Counted from the stretch's first letter, positions 23,215-34,707 are shown. The stretch: 64,000 bases of DNA from Pieris napi (GCF_905475465.1 NC_062247.1:1240001-1304000); one strand, 5' to 3'. Program-made: numbers and translations. The notes: generated by a model from the sequence alone, not told the origin.

Positions 23215-23760
23215 GATAGCCTTCAAAATAAATAAAACGTGAAAAAAATAATAGTAGGATGAAACCCATTAGAAAAGCTGGAGAATATTATAAAAATTAA
23301 AGGAAAAATAAATTACGGGCGATCTGAGGTCGGGAAGGGGTAGGGGGGGTAGTTTTAAGGGTAAAAAACGGTTTATCTCGATTTCCGGCAAAACTAAAAG
23401 TCCTATCGAAGAAAGTTAAATGGCAAAGTTGTAGGTAATAAAAAGATCTAAAACTTTTGTATTCACACATTTTTCACATAACCTCAAAATTTATGTGAAA
23501 AATTCAAAAAACCTAGTTTTTGGTTTTTAATTTTTATCTTTTACAAAAGTATTTTTTTTTAACGAAATTTGGTGAAAACTTACCTTTCTATGTCCCAAAT
23601 ACGCTGTAATTTATTTGATTAAAAATATTTATTTTTTCACCTTATTTTGAATGAATATCGAAAAAACACCCTAATTTTCAATCGAAAATTCACCCGTCAA
23701 AATATCAGCTTTTTACAAAAAGTTGGTGTGCTTTCAATTCGTTGAAATCTCTACTTTCCT
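23215..23760 (+). repeat. Repeat G, first direct copy (about 545 bp)
   Basis: From GACCAGTGCAGATAGCCTTC to TCTCTACTTTCCTATGGTAA it is collinear with 24500-25075. It contains a G run (about 23336-23348) and CGGTTTATCTCGATTTCCGG, TAAAAGTCCTATCGAAGAAA, TTTTTCACATAACCTCAAAA. No frame of useful length in any direction and no terminal inverted repeats seen. Confidence 0.8.
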
Positions 23761-23950
23761 ATGGTAAAAAAAAAATGATGAAATAATCATTTATTGAATA
23801 ATACATTTTTTCCAAAAGTAATACACCAAGTCGATTTTTAAAGACTCTAGTCGAAAGATCTTTTAATTGATTTGGTAATTTATTGTAAACCTTAATTGCC
23901 ATACAAAAGGTGTTTTTCCTAAACAGTTCCAGATTGATTTTTGGCACAGC
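23748..23950 (-). pseudogene. LINE ORF C-terminal relic
   Basis: NLELFRKNTFCMAIKVYNKL then PNQLKDLSTRVFKNRLG and LLLEKMYYSINDYF resemble the last codons of LINE ORF2 proteins (K.YN.LP..IK.L....FK..L...L....FYS..E). It abuts the end of repeat G. Confidence 0.6.
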
Positions 23951-24316
23951 TGTCTACTTCTTACTTCGACTTCTACATTCGACTTAAAAATACATTAACA
24001 TTTTACAAGTTTAGTACAAAATGCTAAAATAATTCGTTATTAGACAGTAAACTTCCAAGTGGCCTTTTCAAGTGTCAATTGAAAGGTCATTCCCCCATCT
24101 TAATAGTATTTCTCCCATAACATCCGCATATTTGTTATTTGTTATCCAAGCACGTGGCAAAAGGAGCCATTTCCTTTCGGCAGAGCCTCATCACAGGATG
24201 CCGAGCCGTTTATGGTCAAATTATCTATTTGTATTGAAGGACGCGGTGTTGATGTGTTTTGAATAATGAGATTGTATTTTCTTTTATCTCAACATTATAA
24301 AGTTTCTTTAAATATA

Positions 24317-24403
24317 ACAGGGAGGCTCACCTGATGTTTAGTGACATGGACACTCACATAGCCAGAAGGCTCGCAACTGCGTTGCCGGCCTTTTATAAGT
24401 AAA
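24317..24403 (-). repeat. LINE family A 3' fragment between the two direct repeats
   Basis: Minus-strand end piece: AAGGCCGGCAACGCAGTTG and CACTAAACATCAGGTGAGCC. Confidence 0.7.
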
Positions 24404-24499
24404 TTGAAACCAAAAACCTAGGAACTTAAAATGTTTTGTGGTAAAAAAATCTTATAAAAATTATTATATCTAAAAACATATACAATATACATTCATTAT

Positions 24500-25075
24500 A
24501 GGCCAGTGCAGATAGCCTTTAAAATAAATAAAAAGTGAAAAAAAATACAGTAGGATGAAACCCATTAGAAAAGGAGGGGAATATGATCAAAATGAAAGGA
24601 AAAATAAATTACGGTCGATCTGAGGTCGGGAAGGGATAGGGGGGGGGGGGAGTTTTAAGGGTAAAAAACGGTTTATCTCGATTTCCGGCAAAACTAAAAG
24701 TCCTATCGAAGAAAGTTAAATGGCAAAGTTGTAGGCAATAAAAAGATCTACAACTTTTGTATTTTGCAGATTTTTCACATAACCTCAAAATTTAGGTGAA
24801 AAATTCAAAAAACCAACTTTTTGGTTTTTTATTTCTATCTTTTACAAAAATTTATTTTTTTAAACGAAATTTGGTGAAAACTTACCTTATTATGTCCCAA
24901 ATATACTGTAATTTATTTGATTAAAAATATTTATTTGTTCACCTTATTTTGAATTAATATCGAAAAAACACCCTAATTTTCAATCGAAAATACTGACGTC
25001 AAAATTTCAGCTTTTTTCAAAAAGTTGATGTGCTTTCAGTGCGTTGAAATCTCTACTTTCTTATGGTAAAAAAAT
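24500..25075 (+). repeat. Repeat G, second direct copy
   Basis: It starts GGCCAGTGCAGATAGCCTTT and matches the first copy through TATGGTAAAAAAA, with a longer G run (24640-24650) and scattered changes (on the order of one in fifteen by eye). The second copy is followed by TATATATATATTACCATAG, which mirrors its own TATGGTAA end. Confidence 0.8.
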
Positions 25076-26079
25076 ATATATATATTACCATAGTAAATAT
25101 TCTCAGAAAATGCAAAAAATCGTATGCAGTAACGCCCAGACCCGTCATCCCCTTCCCTACTTCTCTGCCATGCCTCAGTGGTTAAGCGTTTTTACATTGA
25201 TACCTGGTTATCCCAAAAAAAATCCATAACCTCAAGCAGGCGGGCCGGTCCCCGTGGGGTCGAGCTAGTGGTCGCTGTCGTCCAACAAAAGTTCAGATGA
25301 AGGCACGTAAAAATAATAATAACATTATTTAACCTAGACTAAGTGTGTTATAACAAAACTATAACTTATATGTAAATATTGTAGAATAAAATTTATTTCC
25401 AACACACAAATATACAGTTTTTACAACTAAAGTTTGGTCCCTGTGTCAGTGTACCTTTAACGCTGGCAGCATTTCCTCGCTGTATTGCGATACTTATTCG
25501 TTGAGCGAGGAAAGCGCCAGCTCTGGGGTCGCTACTATTAACCACGCGCCATCTTAAATCTTTGAACCCCACGGCCCAAGAGTCTCTACTACAAAGGAAA
25601 CAAATGAATGATAATTTTCCGCCTGTTCTGCGCCCGCGCCAGCTTTTGTTCTTGTAATTATTATTATATAGTGTATGTTAATTATTATTTATTAACTCCT
25701 GGGTAATGAATACAGTGAGCAGTTGCTATTGAGAAGGTAATCATTTTTAATGACAAACATAATCGTGACAATACATTGTATACTTAAAATCATAATATGT
25801 TTCAGAGAAGACATTGCAATTACTTCTTCATTCTATTGTAAAGCTTATGGCCTTCTATTAAGATTGAGATTCGCATATTATAGTCACTATCCACATACCA
25901 TAACGGCGCCCTGCGGCCGTGAGCTGATGTTCCATTGTCTTCTTGTAAACACCTCTTTGATGAACGGTATACGATTAATCGTTCACCTATTTCTCTCATT
26001 TCTCTGACATTGTGTTATTAACGCATTTCTATATACGAGTACTATTTTATAAGTTTTACAATGTAAAGAAAAAAAAGAA
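25076..26079. other. Apart from the family B copy, nothing supported
   Basis: 25200-25310 holds CAGGCGGGCCGGTCCCCGTG and GGGGTCGAGCTAGTGGTCGC, GC-rich and unassigned. Confidence 0.35.
25390..25590 (-). repeat. Family B repeat, PRAGAFLAQ subfamily
   Basis: On the minus strand VETLGPWGS, SDPRAGAFLAQRISIAIQRG and GNAAS can be read with one gap; the 3' side ends AACTTTAGTTGTAAAAACTG. Confidence 0.62.
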
Positions 26080-26895
26080 AACTTTATTATGCACAATATA
26101 CAAGATATTTAGATAAAGTAAAGTGCACTGGCCCCCACACTAGGATTCCCTGTGTTGTGGGCAGCCAGTCTCTTCCTTTTGACATGAAAACAGTATTTTA
26201 TAAGTTATATTAATTATTTCTACACATTTATATTAAAACTAGTTTTGTACAATAAGAATATTTTCAGTATCAGAATACGACAGGTTAACAAGATATCGTT
26301 TGAGATGTTTAGTAAATGTATGTAATGTGATTTTTGAAATGTTAATGATAATATTTGTTTTTAATGAAGTGGTTAAAGATGAAAGGGCCTCGGAAGGAGA
26401 AAAAGCGTTGGGCGAAGAAAGTGCGAGTTTTGGGTTGCTTAAATATGAGTTTGCGTTTTGTTTGATGCGGTGCGGTGGGTTTTGTTTCCAAAAAAGCCTG
26501 CATATTGCTATTAAATATAATTGTCTCACAGTTAAAAGTTTTATTTCATTGTACAATTTTGAAGTTGAGTAGCGGAAAGGTTTCTTATATGAGATCTAAA
26601 GAATGGCACGTTGGGTGCGCTCAATTTTCAGCATTGAAGACAATGCCGCTCCACCCCAAACCGATATGCAGTAAGATAATATGGACTGGCCTAATGCAGT
26701 GTACACTATCTTGATTGTATGTGGATCAGCAGGCTTTCTAAGGCGTTTGAAAACATTTATAAGTTTGCGAACTCGAGAACATAGGTAGTTTATTTGAGGG
26801 ATTTGAGTCAATTATTAATCCCAGGTGTTTGGTTGTTTTAGTGGGTTCCAGGAGAGGACAGTTGCAGTTGCTGTGAAGGTTCAAACATGAGTGTA
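26080..26895 (-). pseudogene. Family H LINE: RT C-terminal region and 3' UTR, frame-shifted
   Basis: On the minus strand TKTTKHLGLIIDSN (about 26845-26810) is the thumb-region LGLIID block. After frame shifts come PHTIKIVYTALGQSILSYC and ISVWGGAALSSMLKIERTQR (26740-26600), then ILNSNMQAF/LIAICRLFWKQNPPHR and the C-terminal codons to 26239. The 3' UTR continues to GCATAATAAAGTTTTC. It is a non-LTR retrotransposon relic; the palm and YADD region lie upstream and are missing. Confidence 0.75.
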
Positions 26896-27296
26896 AGGGA
26901 ACATATTTCTTTTCTTTTTGTCTATTAATAAACTTACGTATGTTTTCTGTTTCGTATATATTGTTTATCTATGTAATCTGTTTTAGCTTTGTATATTGCC
27001 TAATTTTGTTTTGTTTTATAACATGTGTGTTAGCTGTAAGATTACTAATAAATCAATAAATAAATATGCTTCTTTAGTACAGAATTACCATAGCGACCAT
27101 ATAGCGAACATAATTATATTGTATATATAACAATATATTTTGTGTGTAATTACTCGCTTCAATCATATACTACATTGGTCAATTATACTACTTCTAAAAC
27201 TTTCGTTTTCAAGTCGCTGCCAAGTCATATTAGTGATAGTATTTTAAATTTTGTTAGACAATCTTTATGCGTTACTTAAGCCAGAATAAAAAATGT

Positions 27297-27430
27297 GTCA
27301 AACGGGCCAGAAGCTCGTCTGATGATAAGTGATACCGCCGCCCATAGACCCTCTTAATGCCATAGGGCTCGCGAGTACTAAGAATTGGTACGCTCTTTTC
27401 TTGAAGGACCCCAAGTCGAATTGGTTGGTT
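27297..27430 (-). repeat. LINE family A 3' fragment
   Basis: Minus-strand match to the last 130 bp (CGACTTGGGGTCCTTCAAG, GAGCTTCTGGCCCGTTTG end). Confidence 0.72.
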
Positions 27431-27687
27431 ATTGAAGCTATATATAGCATCTATATATAGTAACCGCTTTATTTATTCTTCATTTATAACGTATTGTTGT
27501 AAATTCTGCATTGTGAAGGTCAGAAACGTGTTTATTTATGTAATTTTTATTGTCTAATTAGAATTATTATTCTCGATTTCACGGTGATAAGTCTGGCATT
27601 GGTATATGAGCGACTTTGTTAAATTTTATCAAAAATAGTTGTTCCACGTGGTTTCACCTAGACAAAGTGTGATGTTTTGGGTAGGAC

Positions 27688-27768
27688 TAAGCAGTATTTC
27701 ACTGAGGTACAACGTATGCAGCTCTATAAGGCTCGAATATGGAGGGAATACTGCTCACATGCAATGTT
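27688..27768 (+). repeat. LINE family A small fragment of the RT thumb
   Basis: AGCAGTATTTCACTGAGGTA, ATGCAGCTCTATAAGGC and GGGAATACTGCTCACA match the ARRYFTPGHRMQLYKAQ region of the reference. Confidence 0.6.
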
Positions 27769-28309
27769 TATGTTTTTGTAAAGCGTTTACTATATACATC
27801 GGCGATTACTGACAGTAAAATCTTTTTTCTTTGAAATATAAATTCAGTCTTAAGAACACCACTCTCTTATAGGATAATGAAATGAAATATCGTGATCAAC
27901 ATCGAAAGAGCTTGAAATAACACCTGCATAATACAAAGGAAATGGAATAAGGAAGTTTTGCTCTTAGCGTTCCACTTCGCAATATTTCGTTGTTTCATTG
28001 TTTTAGTAACATTTTCCTGTTTTCGTTATAGAACTTTGATCTCGGATCAATGACTTCCTTTCGTGAAATGTATTTAAATTGGTGCTAGATAAATGTTTTT
28101 AAAATAAGCCGTCTAGTATTCTTCAGGCTGGGCCGAGGCTGTGTGAGACAAGTGATTTTTTGTATAACTCTGATACTACGATGGGACAGATGTCGGACAC
28201 GACAGCATGATCAGGAGAGCGTTACGTGCTCATACGAGACACGTGTTCAAACCTGCAAATTTTCAAACTAAATGGCGTATAATTAAATATCCAACTATAC
28301 CCTATTAGT

Positions 28310-28555
28310 TTGTGAAAACTTTTAACAGTAAAACATTTTTTTATCTCGTTTTTTATAACGCTAGTGGGTGTATTGCCGATGGAAAAACCGCTACTGGCAG
28401 CCGGTACCTCAAAGAGGTTATCACGGCAGTGCCTTGGAAAGCGCTGTGTTTTGAAACACAAGGGATGGAATTTTGCATTCTGCCTCGACGTCCGATGATG
28501 GATGAATTCAGCCGTAGTTATTAGTCCGAACAATTGCTCATAGCACTGTTTCAAA
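28310..28555 (-). repeat. LINE family A-like RT C-terminal fragment, diverged
   Basis: The minus-strand frame reads QLFGLITTAEFIHHRTSRQN, matching ELFGLIPAAEFRHRTSRQS of the reference, then drifts (FEVPAASSGFSIGNTPTS). It pairs with 3010-3225 in the wording around the GGTACCTCAAAGAGG site. Confidence 0.65.
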
Positions 28556-28599
28556 TGCGGTAGGAAATCCTGAGAAAACCAAGACCTCTATCCCAAACG

Positions 28600-28692
28600 A
28601 TCCAGCCGATCAGAAAGAGCAGTGCACAGGCGGGGATCGAACCTACCTTAGAGATAAGAGTCGCCACTAGTCCAACACTGTAACTAATACAA
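28600..28692 (-). repeat. SINE head fragment
   Basis: Only the tRNA-like head remains on the minus strand (TAGTGGCGACTCTTATCTC, GGTTCGATCCCCGCCTGTGC). Confidence 0.62.
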
Positions 28693-29307
28693 TTGTATGT
28701 CAAAAGAGCCCAAGGCTTAGTAACACTTCGATACCGTTGCTGCGTAGGTTTGACCCTAAACCTCTAAATTGCCGCTTTTGTAAACAAGAACCGATTACAG
28801 CGATCAATATTGAAGCGTAGGAAGCTCAATGTTTTTGGCTCTTGCTTCATGACTGGAGTTGATTAATTTTCTATGTAGCATATAGCAATTATTTGGATGT
28901 TTGTATATCTTATAAGCGGATTGGAAATGGCGGCTAGGATGAGAGACAAGTGGAAGAGTTTGGAAGCCTTCACTCCATCAGAGGTCGAGTACTAATGTAA
29001 AACATAATGTCATGGACTAAATGTAATCCTGATTATGTAGTACTCGAATAAAGGCTAATTTTTATTTAAATTTTCTCAGTTTTAAGGAAATACCTTTCCT
29101 CAGATCTGAAGTTATAGTTTTGTTTTGTCAATTGAATTGTTTTGCACACCGAAAGAATTGGTAAGCACGCTAATCGCTTTTGTGTTTGAGGCGATTGTCA
29201 TCTATGCAAACAATGGGTACCTTGAATCACGTAAAATTCAAGTGACCGTAAATGGTTTTTGTTGGAAATAAGGTAATTAGTTTAGTATACCTAAATTCTA
29301 TTCTACG
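28693..29307. other. No feature seen
   Basis: Unique-looking DNA; short frames only. Confidence 0.4.
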
Positions 29308-29571
29308 GCTCATTGGTCTAGTGGTTAGTACCCCTGACTGCGAATCCATGGGTCCCGGGTTCGATCCCCGGCTGAGACAAACATCGATGTGATGAGCCTT
29401 TGGTGTTGTGCTTAGGTCTTGGGTGTTTAAATATGTATTTATATGTCAATCTATCTATAGATAATATGTATGTATATCCGTTGCCTAGTAGCCATAACAC
29501 AAGCTTCACCAGCTTAGCATGGGACTAGGTCAATTTGTGTGAATTGTCAAAAAAAAAAAAATAGTATTTGC
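29308..29571 (+). repeat. Second tRNA-headed SINE family, with poly(A)
   Basis: The head GGCTCATTGGTCTAGTGGTT with A and B boxes (GGGTTCGATCCCCGGC) looks like a tRNA from the D arm to the T arm; acceptor halves GGCTCAT and CTGAGAC pair only partly. The body (CTTAGGTCTTGGGTGTT, CTATCTATAGATAATATG, CCAGCTTAGCATGGGACTAGG) is unrelated to the 17528 family. It ends in 13 A residues at 29559-29571. Confidence 0.78.
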
Positions 29572-29674
29572 AGTATTTCAACCGTGCAGTGTTGACTTAT
29601 ATGTTGAGCGCCTGTCAACCACAGGGTTGTGTGTTTGGATCACGGCGTGTAGCAACTGATTTTACTATCTGTGT

Positions 29675-30416
29675 TTAAGGCCCTATCCCAGCACGAATTG
29701 CTGTGTCAGTGTCTCGGGGTGGACTGCGGGGCGCAGTGGAGAGCTGGAGCACTGAGGCGCGCTGGCCCGTAATAACAATTAGTAATGTAAAACATTAAAT
29801 TAATGTACTTTTATCAATTTTTTTCTGAAATGGATTACTTGGCTTGCGATAAAATATATCGTGTAAATTTTAGAATCATGTTCTATATACATTTTCGTCA
29901 TAAGATGAATTCAAAGTGTCAAAAATTGGCTATGTTTGGATTTTTTTCTATCAAGCGAAGTTATTTAAATCGTGTATCGATCTTTCAAAATGGATATGTT
30001 AACTTAAAATTGTAAACACCGTTAGATTGTAATCTATCTCGCTAGATTATAAACTGTCGAAAGATTGTGAACCTCAGCGTACTGCTTACAATTTAACGTA
30101 TTATTATTCGGTAGATTGTACTACACTAACTTAGTTATCATTCAATCTTCTTTGGTCAATTACATATTAATTTTACTTCCCAACAATTTCATATAACTAC
30201 CGAATAATAATAGCTTAAATTGTAAGCAGTTCGTTGAGGTTCACAATCTTTCGACAGTTTACAATCTCGCGAGATATATTACAATCTAACGGTGTTTACA
30301 ATATTTTTACGGTGACAGATACATTAACTACTTAACTCCATCATATATTTTTTCTTCAAGGAACGATGAAGAAACAATGTACTTTTTTGGAGTTTGCCTA
30401 CCAGATAGGTCCTTAA
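29675..30416 (+). mobile_element. TTAA-flanked (piggyBac-like) MITE, interrupted copy
   Basis: TTAA lies at 29675-29678 and 30413-30416, with AAGGCCCTATCCCAGC at the left end and CCAGATAGGTCC before the right TTAA. It shares with 10475-10943 the GC-rich stretch GCACGAATTGCTGTGTCAGTG and the AT-rich inner part. At 29997 it is broken by a second MITE. Confidence 0.72.
29997..30317 (+). mobile_element. TGTTAAC-ended MITE with long inverted repeats, GATA target duplication
   Basis: This 321-bp element has arms of about 120 bp that are near-perfect inverted repeats (AAAATTGTAAACACCGTTAG at the left, its complement at the right). They meet around a short unique middle flanked by TATTATTATTCGGTAG and its complement. 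GATA stands at 29993-29996 and again at 30318-30321. It is nearly identical to 17164-17481. No open frame. Confidence 0.85.
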
Positions 30417-30449
30417 CACTTGCTCTTACGATGAATAAAGCAAAAAACG

Positions 30450-30728
30450 CTGATATAAAGACGGCAAATTCGGCCCGATATGGAGTACTGTTCTCACCTC
30501 TGGGCTGGATTTCCCCAGTACCAGCTCCTTCCACTTGACCATACCAACGTAGAGCGATTTTTCGACGGCCACCTTTGATCTCTTGGGTGTTGAGTAGGGA
30601 TGTTTGTGTCAGGAGGTCTCTGTATCTTCTACCGAATTTTCCACTTCCACTTGCACTTGCGAGCCCACTTACATCACTTAACATCCATTGGGCCTCCTGC
30701 CTGTTTGCCTGCCTTTTATAAAAATAAA
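30450..30728 (+). repeat. LINE family A fragment with internal deletions
   Basis: AAATTCGGCCCGATATGGAG, TCTCACCTCTGGGCTGG and CCAGTACCAGCTCCTTCCAC match the RPHMEYCSHLWAG region. It then jumps to GGTCTCTGTATCTTCTACCG and to the final CCTCCTGCCTGTTTGCC. Confidence 0.75.
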
Positions 30729-30794
30729 TCACGTAACAGATACAAAAATTTGATTCCAAAGTCTAGAAGTTGTAGCATCATTGGTTTATTCTAA

Positions 30795-30990
30795 AGTTTG
30801 CCGAGAAAATTTCAACCTCAATATCCTGCGTTTGAGTCCATGCTGTGCTCTAAATTATGTATTATATCTGCGCTATCAACATAACAGTAAAAAAGGCATA
30901 TAGACCTAACGATCCACGACGTGTGTCAGGCATATGAAGATCCCTTGCGGGAAAGTAATCAAAGGAAATGATTGAGAAATATGAGGCTTA
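30795..30990 (+). repeat. SINE, strongly decayed
   Basis: Body words GTGCTCTAAATTATG, GACGTGTGTCAGGCATATG and AAATATGAGGCTTATA can be matched; the B box is no longer canonical. Confidence 0.45.
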
Positions 30991-31304
30991 TAAAAACCGT
31001 AAAAATTGTACCGCCATTCGATTATTTATTTTAAATTTTGAATAAAGCTTGTGAACCACGGAATTCCTTATTCGGGATGTAGTGACTACTTCTGAATATC
31101 AAATATGATACATTCCTTCATTAGTAGCGCAATTTTTCAGTAAATAAAACTGTCAGTTATTCTACACGTATGAGAGATGGCAGACGAAACTTGAGCCAGT
31201 GTATTAATTGCTCTGAAAATAGATGCGCGTGCGCTCATAAACCTAGCCACCTGGAATAGGGTGGAGATAATTATTATTATTATATAATAGACTACTAGAC
31301 AACC

Positions 31305-31475
31305 ACTATATGGAACCAGCTGCCTACCGAAGTATTTCCGAACCAATTCGACTTAGGGTCCTTCAAGAAAAGGAATACCAATTCTCATAAGGCCGGCCAC
31401 GCACTTGCGAGCGCTCTGGCAATGTAAGTGTCCTGAGATGAGCATCCTGCGCATTTGCCCTCAGTTATATTTAAA
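31305..31475 (+). repeat. LINE family A 3' fragment
   Basis: GGAACCAGCTGCCTACCGAA, TATTTCCGAACCAATTCGAC and GTCCTTCAAGAAAAGGAATA match; the end CATCCTGCGCATTTGCCC is followed by ATATTTAAAAAAAT. Confidence 0.78.
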
Positions 31476-31681
31476 AAAATATATATTTTTCAATAGGCAT
31501 TAGCAGATACATTTCAGTGGCTTTTACGTAGATTTTAAAATAAGTCTTGTGCCTATCCTCTCCACCCAGTGTTGGTTGCGCCAGGAATCGAACTACGGAC
31601 AGCTAATATACGTTCAAATTTATCTAGCCATTTTAAGAGGAGTTCTGTGACATACACACGTACAGCTTAATTATATATATA

Positions 31682-31926
31682 CTAACTGACCGGGCAAACG
31701 TCGTTTTGCCATGTCTATCATTTATAATAACAACAGAAAAAATATCTAAAAATAAAAATAAAATATTTAGGGGTGGACTACCCTTAACATTTAGGGGGAT
31801 GAAAAATAGATGATGTGCGATTCTTAGACATATCCAATATGCACACAAAATTTCATGAGAATCGGTCGAGCCGTTTCGGAGGAGTTTAACCACAAATACT
31901 GCAACACGAGAATTTTATATATTAGA
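31682..31926 (-). mobile_element. Helitron-like element, minus orientation
   Basis: Read on the minus strand it begins TCTAATATATAAAATTCTCG, continues CCGAAACGGCTCGACCGATT, and ends near GGTCAGTTAG, a changed CTAG-type end. An A precedes the TC. Confidence 0.6.
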
Positions 31927-32941
31927 TATAAAGATATACTAGCTATTCTTTGTTAAATAAATACAACAAGGTTTTAAATTGTAACCAATACTTTAGATAG
32001 GCGTTTAAACACTTGAACTACAGCTTTAAACTTTAAAACTATACACAATTATTCAAGGAGTAGGTATCAAACAATTTTCCGATGTGAAACAGGGATACGA
32101 TACGCGATACTTCCGAGTATATCCGGCAATGGTCACACTCCCATTAACGCGATATCGATGCGCAGGCGCCGATAGCCTCCCACAGGTGTCTGTCACTAAC
32201 GGTGACTTCCCCTTTGGCCAAAGTATTACGAATTAATTTATTAATTAAAATTGGAATTGTTTTAAAGTACGTTTTTTGTTTTAAAATAACATAAAATAGT
32301 AACAGGTGTTGTTTAGAAGTGTATATCAGCAACATATACCTCGATATACGAATGCCCTAAATTGTATATACATACAATAGTATATATATAAATATGCTGC
32401 TACGTTTATCACAATCGCACACACGTAAGTCTATCGACTTGACAAACAGATTTATTTATATCTTCATATTCTCTTTATAAACGAGTACTACACAATTAGA
32501 ATAGAAGCAATAGGTATTAAAAAGTCAAATCGGATTTGGTCAAAGATTTTCTTATCAAAGTATTGAAAGAACTTTGGTTTTGGTACATTGATCTAAGTGG
32601 AAGTTGGAAAACGGGTCCTCTGAAGCGTAACTGCGGTTCCCGACTCCCACGAACATACTAACCCTTTGCACCACAAAGTTATGTGGGAAAAAATTTGGTA
32701 CAAATTATTTTTTACGAAATATGAAATTTATTATTGGAATGATACGAAACTTTATAGAAGGATAAAAGGATTTATGGCCTCTAAAGGCGACCCCGGGCTT
32801 CTTCCTTCTTTTTGGACTTCTAGAATAGCAGCTACAACTTAATAGAGTAGCCCAACAACCCTTGGTCTTAGACTGGCTTCATCATTGTTGTGGACAGTGC
32901 TGGCGAGTATGCAAGTGCGTTTTGCAAGAAATTCTTTAGTC
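31927..32941. other. No feature seen
   Basis: AT-rich with a small GC patch near 32100-32200 (CGATATCGATGCGCAGGCGC). Confidence 0.4.
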
Positions 32942-33068
32942 CAGCCCTGCGATTCTGTAACTCACTTCACGAACTCACACAGCGGTTTTCGCATCGGCGG
33001 TCGCTCTCAAATCAGTCGTGAAGCAGTCATTTTATGATTTAGCATTCTGAAAAGGTGGGAGCTTGTAC
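32942..33068 (+). repeat. Repeat I, first copy
   Basis: CCCTGCGATTCTGTAACTCA, GAACTCACACAGCGGTTTTC, GCATCGGCGGTCGCTCTCAA and CAGTCATTTTATGATTTAGC agree almost base for base with 37798-37932, then diverge in the AAGGTGGGAGCTTGTA part, which reappears reversed at 37912-37930. Confidence 0.72.
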
Positions 33069-33190
33069 TTTATTGTTTATCAGAATTTAATTTGAATCAT
33101 GTAGAAATTTTGTAATTTAGAAATAAAATGTGTCAGGAATCTTTCTTTAAACGATTTTCATACAAGTAAAACGTTCAAAACATTGCATTA

Positions 33191-33577
33191 TCTAATATAT
33201 AAAATTCTCGTGTCACAATGTTCGTTCCCATACTCTTCTGAAACGGCTCGACCGATACTTATGATTTTTTAAAGCATATTCAGTAAGTCTGAGAATCGGC
33301 TATCTATCTATCTTTTAAATCAAAGCCAACCAACCAAATTTTATTTTTATTTTTTTAATATACAGCATACAAAAATACATACAACCCTTAATTTTACCCT
33401 CTACGATCAATCCCTGTTTTTTATTCGTTAATTAAAGTTGATTTTAAAGCTGAGGTTTATATAGAGAAAAATACACAAAGAAACCTAAAAAGTTTACATT
33501 CCGGAAAACCGAACAGTCTCTGGGGTAGCATAGCAAAATGTTTCATGTTTGTACGTACGAAACGAAGGGGAAACTAT
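33191..33577 (+). mobile_element. Helitron-like element, 3' end lost
   Basis: The head TCTAATATATAAAATTCTCG and the body (CGAAAC-type ACGGCTCGACCGATA, CCGAACAGTCTCTGGGG) match 56755-57218. The match fades at GGGGAAACTATAG and the hairpin plus CTAG end is absent. Confidence 0.62.
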
Positions 33578-34009
33578 AGTATTCACAACATAATTGTAAA
33601 ATCAATCTTATCTTACATCGGATGTTGACAGCTGAACCAGTCGGAGTGTTGTAAAATTATTAGGCCATAGTATTACATAATGTAATAAATACTATTACGA
33701 TATTACCATGTAAGATCTAGGCGCGCCGCGCTGTCTGTACCCGCCTACATTCGCTATCCGCCTACTACACTGCTTTATGTGAAACTTAATCGGCAGTATT
33801 ATTATTCGTGGGCTAAAGATACTGCTACCGCGTTTGTTGCCGACCAAACATGTTTGTTTTTAACATTTTTGATGAATTTGGTAACCATGGTAACAGATAC
33901 TGTTACCAATAAAGTTGGAAGCCCACGTTTTTTATATTACTATTAATAATACATAGACTACCTTAAAGTACTAACATTCAATAAGTCCATAATCATCTCT
34001 GTCTTCCCT
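33578..34009. other. Unassigned
   Basis: CGTGGGCT at 33809 and AGCCCACG near 33920 are short complements that might bound a tiny element, too short to claim. Confidence 0.3.
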
Positions 34010-34490
34010 AACCGGTCATAAGTGCATCCTATTCTGGTGCTGAACCGACAAAACGATTAAGCAGCGAGATCTAAGCGGAGTTGGTGACTGAAGGAGGACA
34101 GTTCGCAGGTCATGCCTTCGGGATCTCAAACAATTCATAGTGGATGCCCTAAATACTACTGAATTCGACTCGAATACGCTCCTAACTAGTGAAGCATAAA
34201 GCAATATCCTTGCTCTGTCGTAATGTTATCATTAGTAGTAATGTTATATCACTAGATTTCACTAGTAGATTGAAAATAGTTCAGTAGGACCAAGTTAACC
34301 GATTTTAGACGAAGAACATTGTTATCAAATCTGTCAAAGGCCTTACAGAAGTCCAGATTCACATCGTATACACATTTGTCCTGTGCTCGAGAAATAGTTT
34401 CATCTAAAGTAGGAAGATTACGTTGTAGATAAAATATTTTTTTAAACACGCAATAATATGATAAAAAACCTATATATCTCAAAGACATAA
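34010..34490 (-). pseudogene. LINE RT fragments, rearranged
   Basis: Minus-strand DVNLDFCKAFDRFDNNVL (34390-34290) is RT motif A with its aspartate and KAFD core. Further along, ILLYASLVRSVFESNSVVF (34215-34120) is the LY.SLVRS..EY.S.VW thumb block. The palm, including YADD, is deleted between them, so this copy has lost about 200 codons. Confidence 0.68.
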
Positions 34491-34707
34491 GATATATTTA
34501 TGCTACGACTTTGAAATATACAAGAAGGTTAAATTCAAGACACATGAATTCCCATTGTGGCATTGCACTTCCCAACGGACATACGCACAATGCAAGTAAT
34601 TAGAGACGAGGTAATGAGACAAGGTTAGGAGATAAATTAACAATGTAAACATAGAAATTGGGTTTTTTGTAATATTAAGTCATCGGTCGAGTAACAGGCA
34701 ATACTGG

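Larger units (their letters stand above)
26896..28309. other. Mostly unassigned
   Basis: 26930-27066 ends AATAAATCAATAAATAAATA and may be a LINE tail. Apart from two family A pieces nothing is seen. Confidence 0.35.

Noticed and set aside
29308..29383. Functional tRNA gene
   Set aside because: A and B boxes are present, but the acceptor stem pairs poorly and the sequence continues into a SINE body with poly(A).
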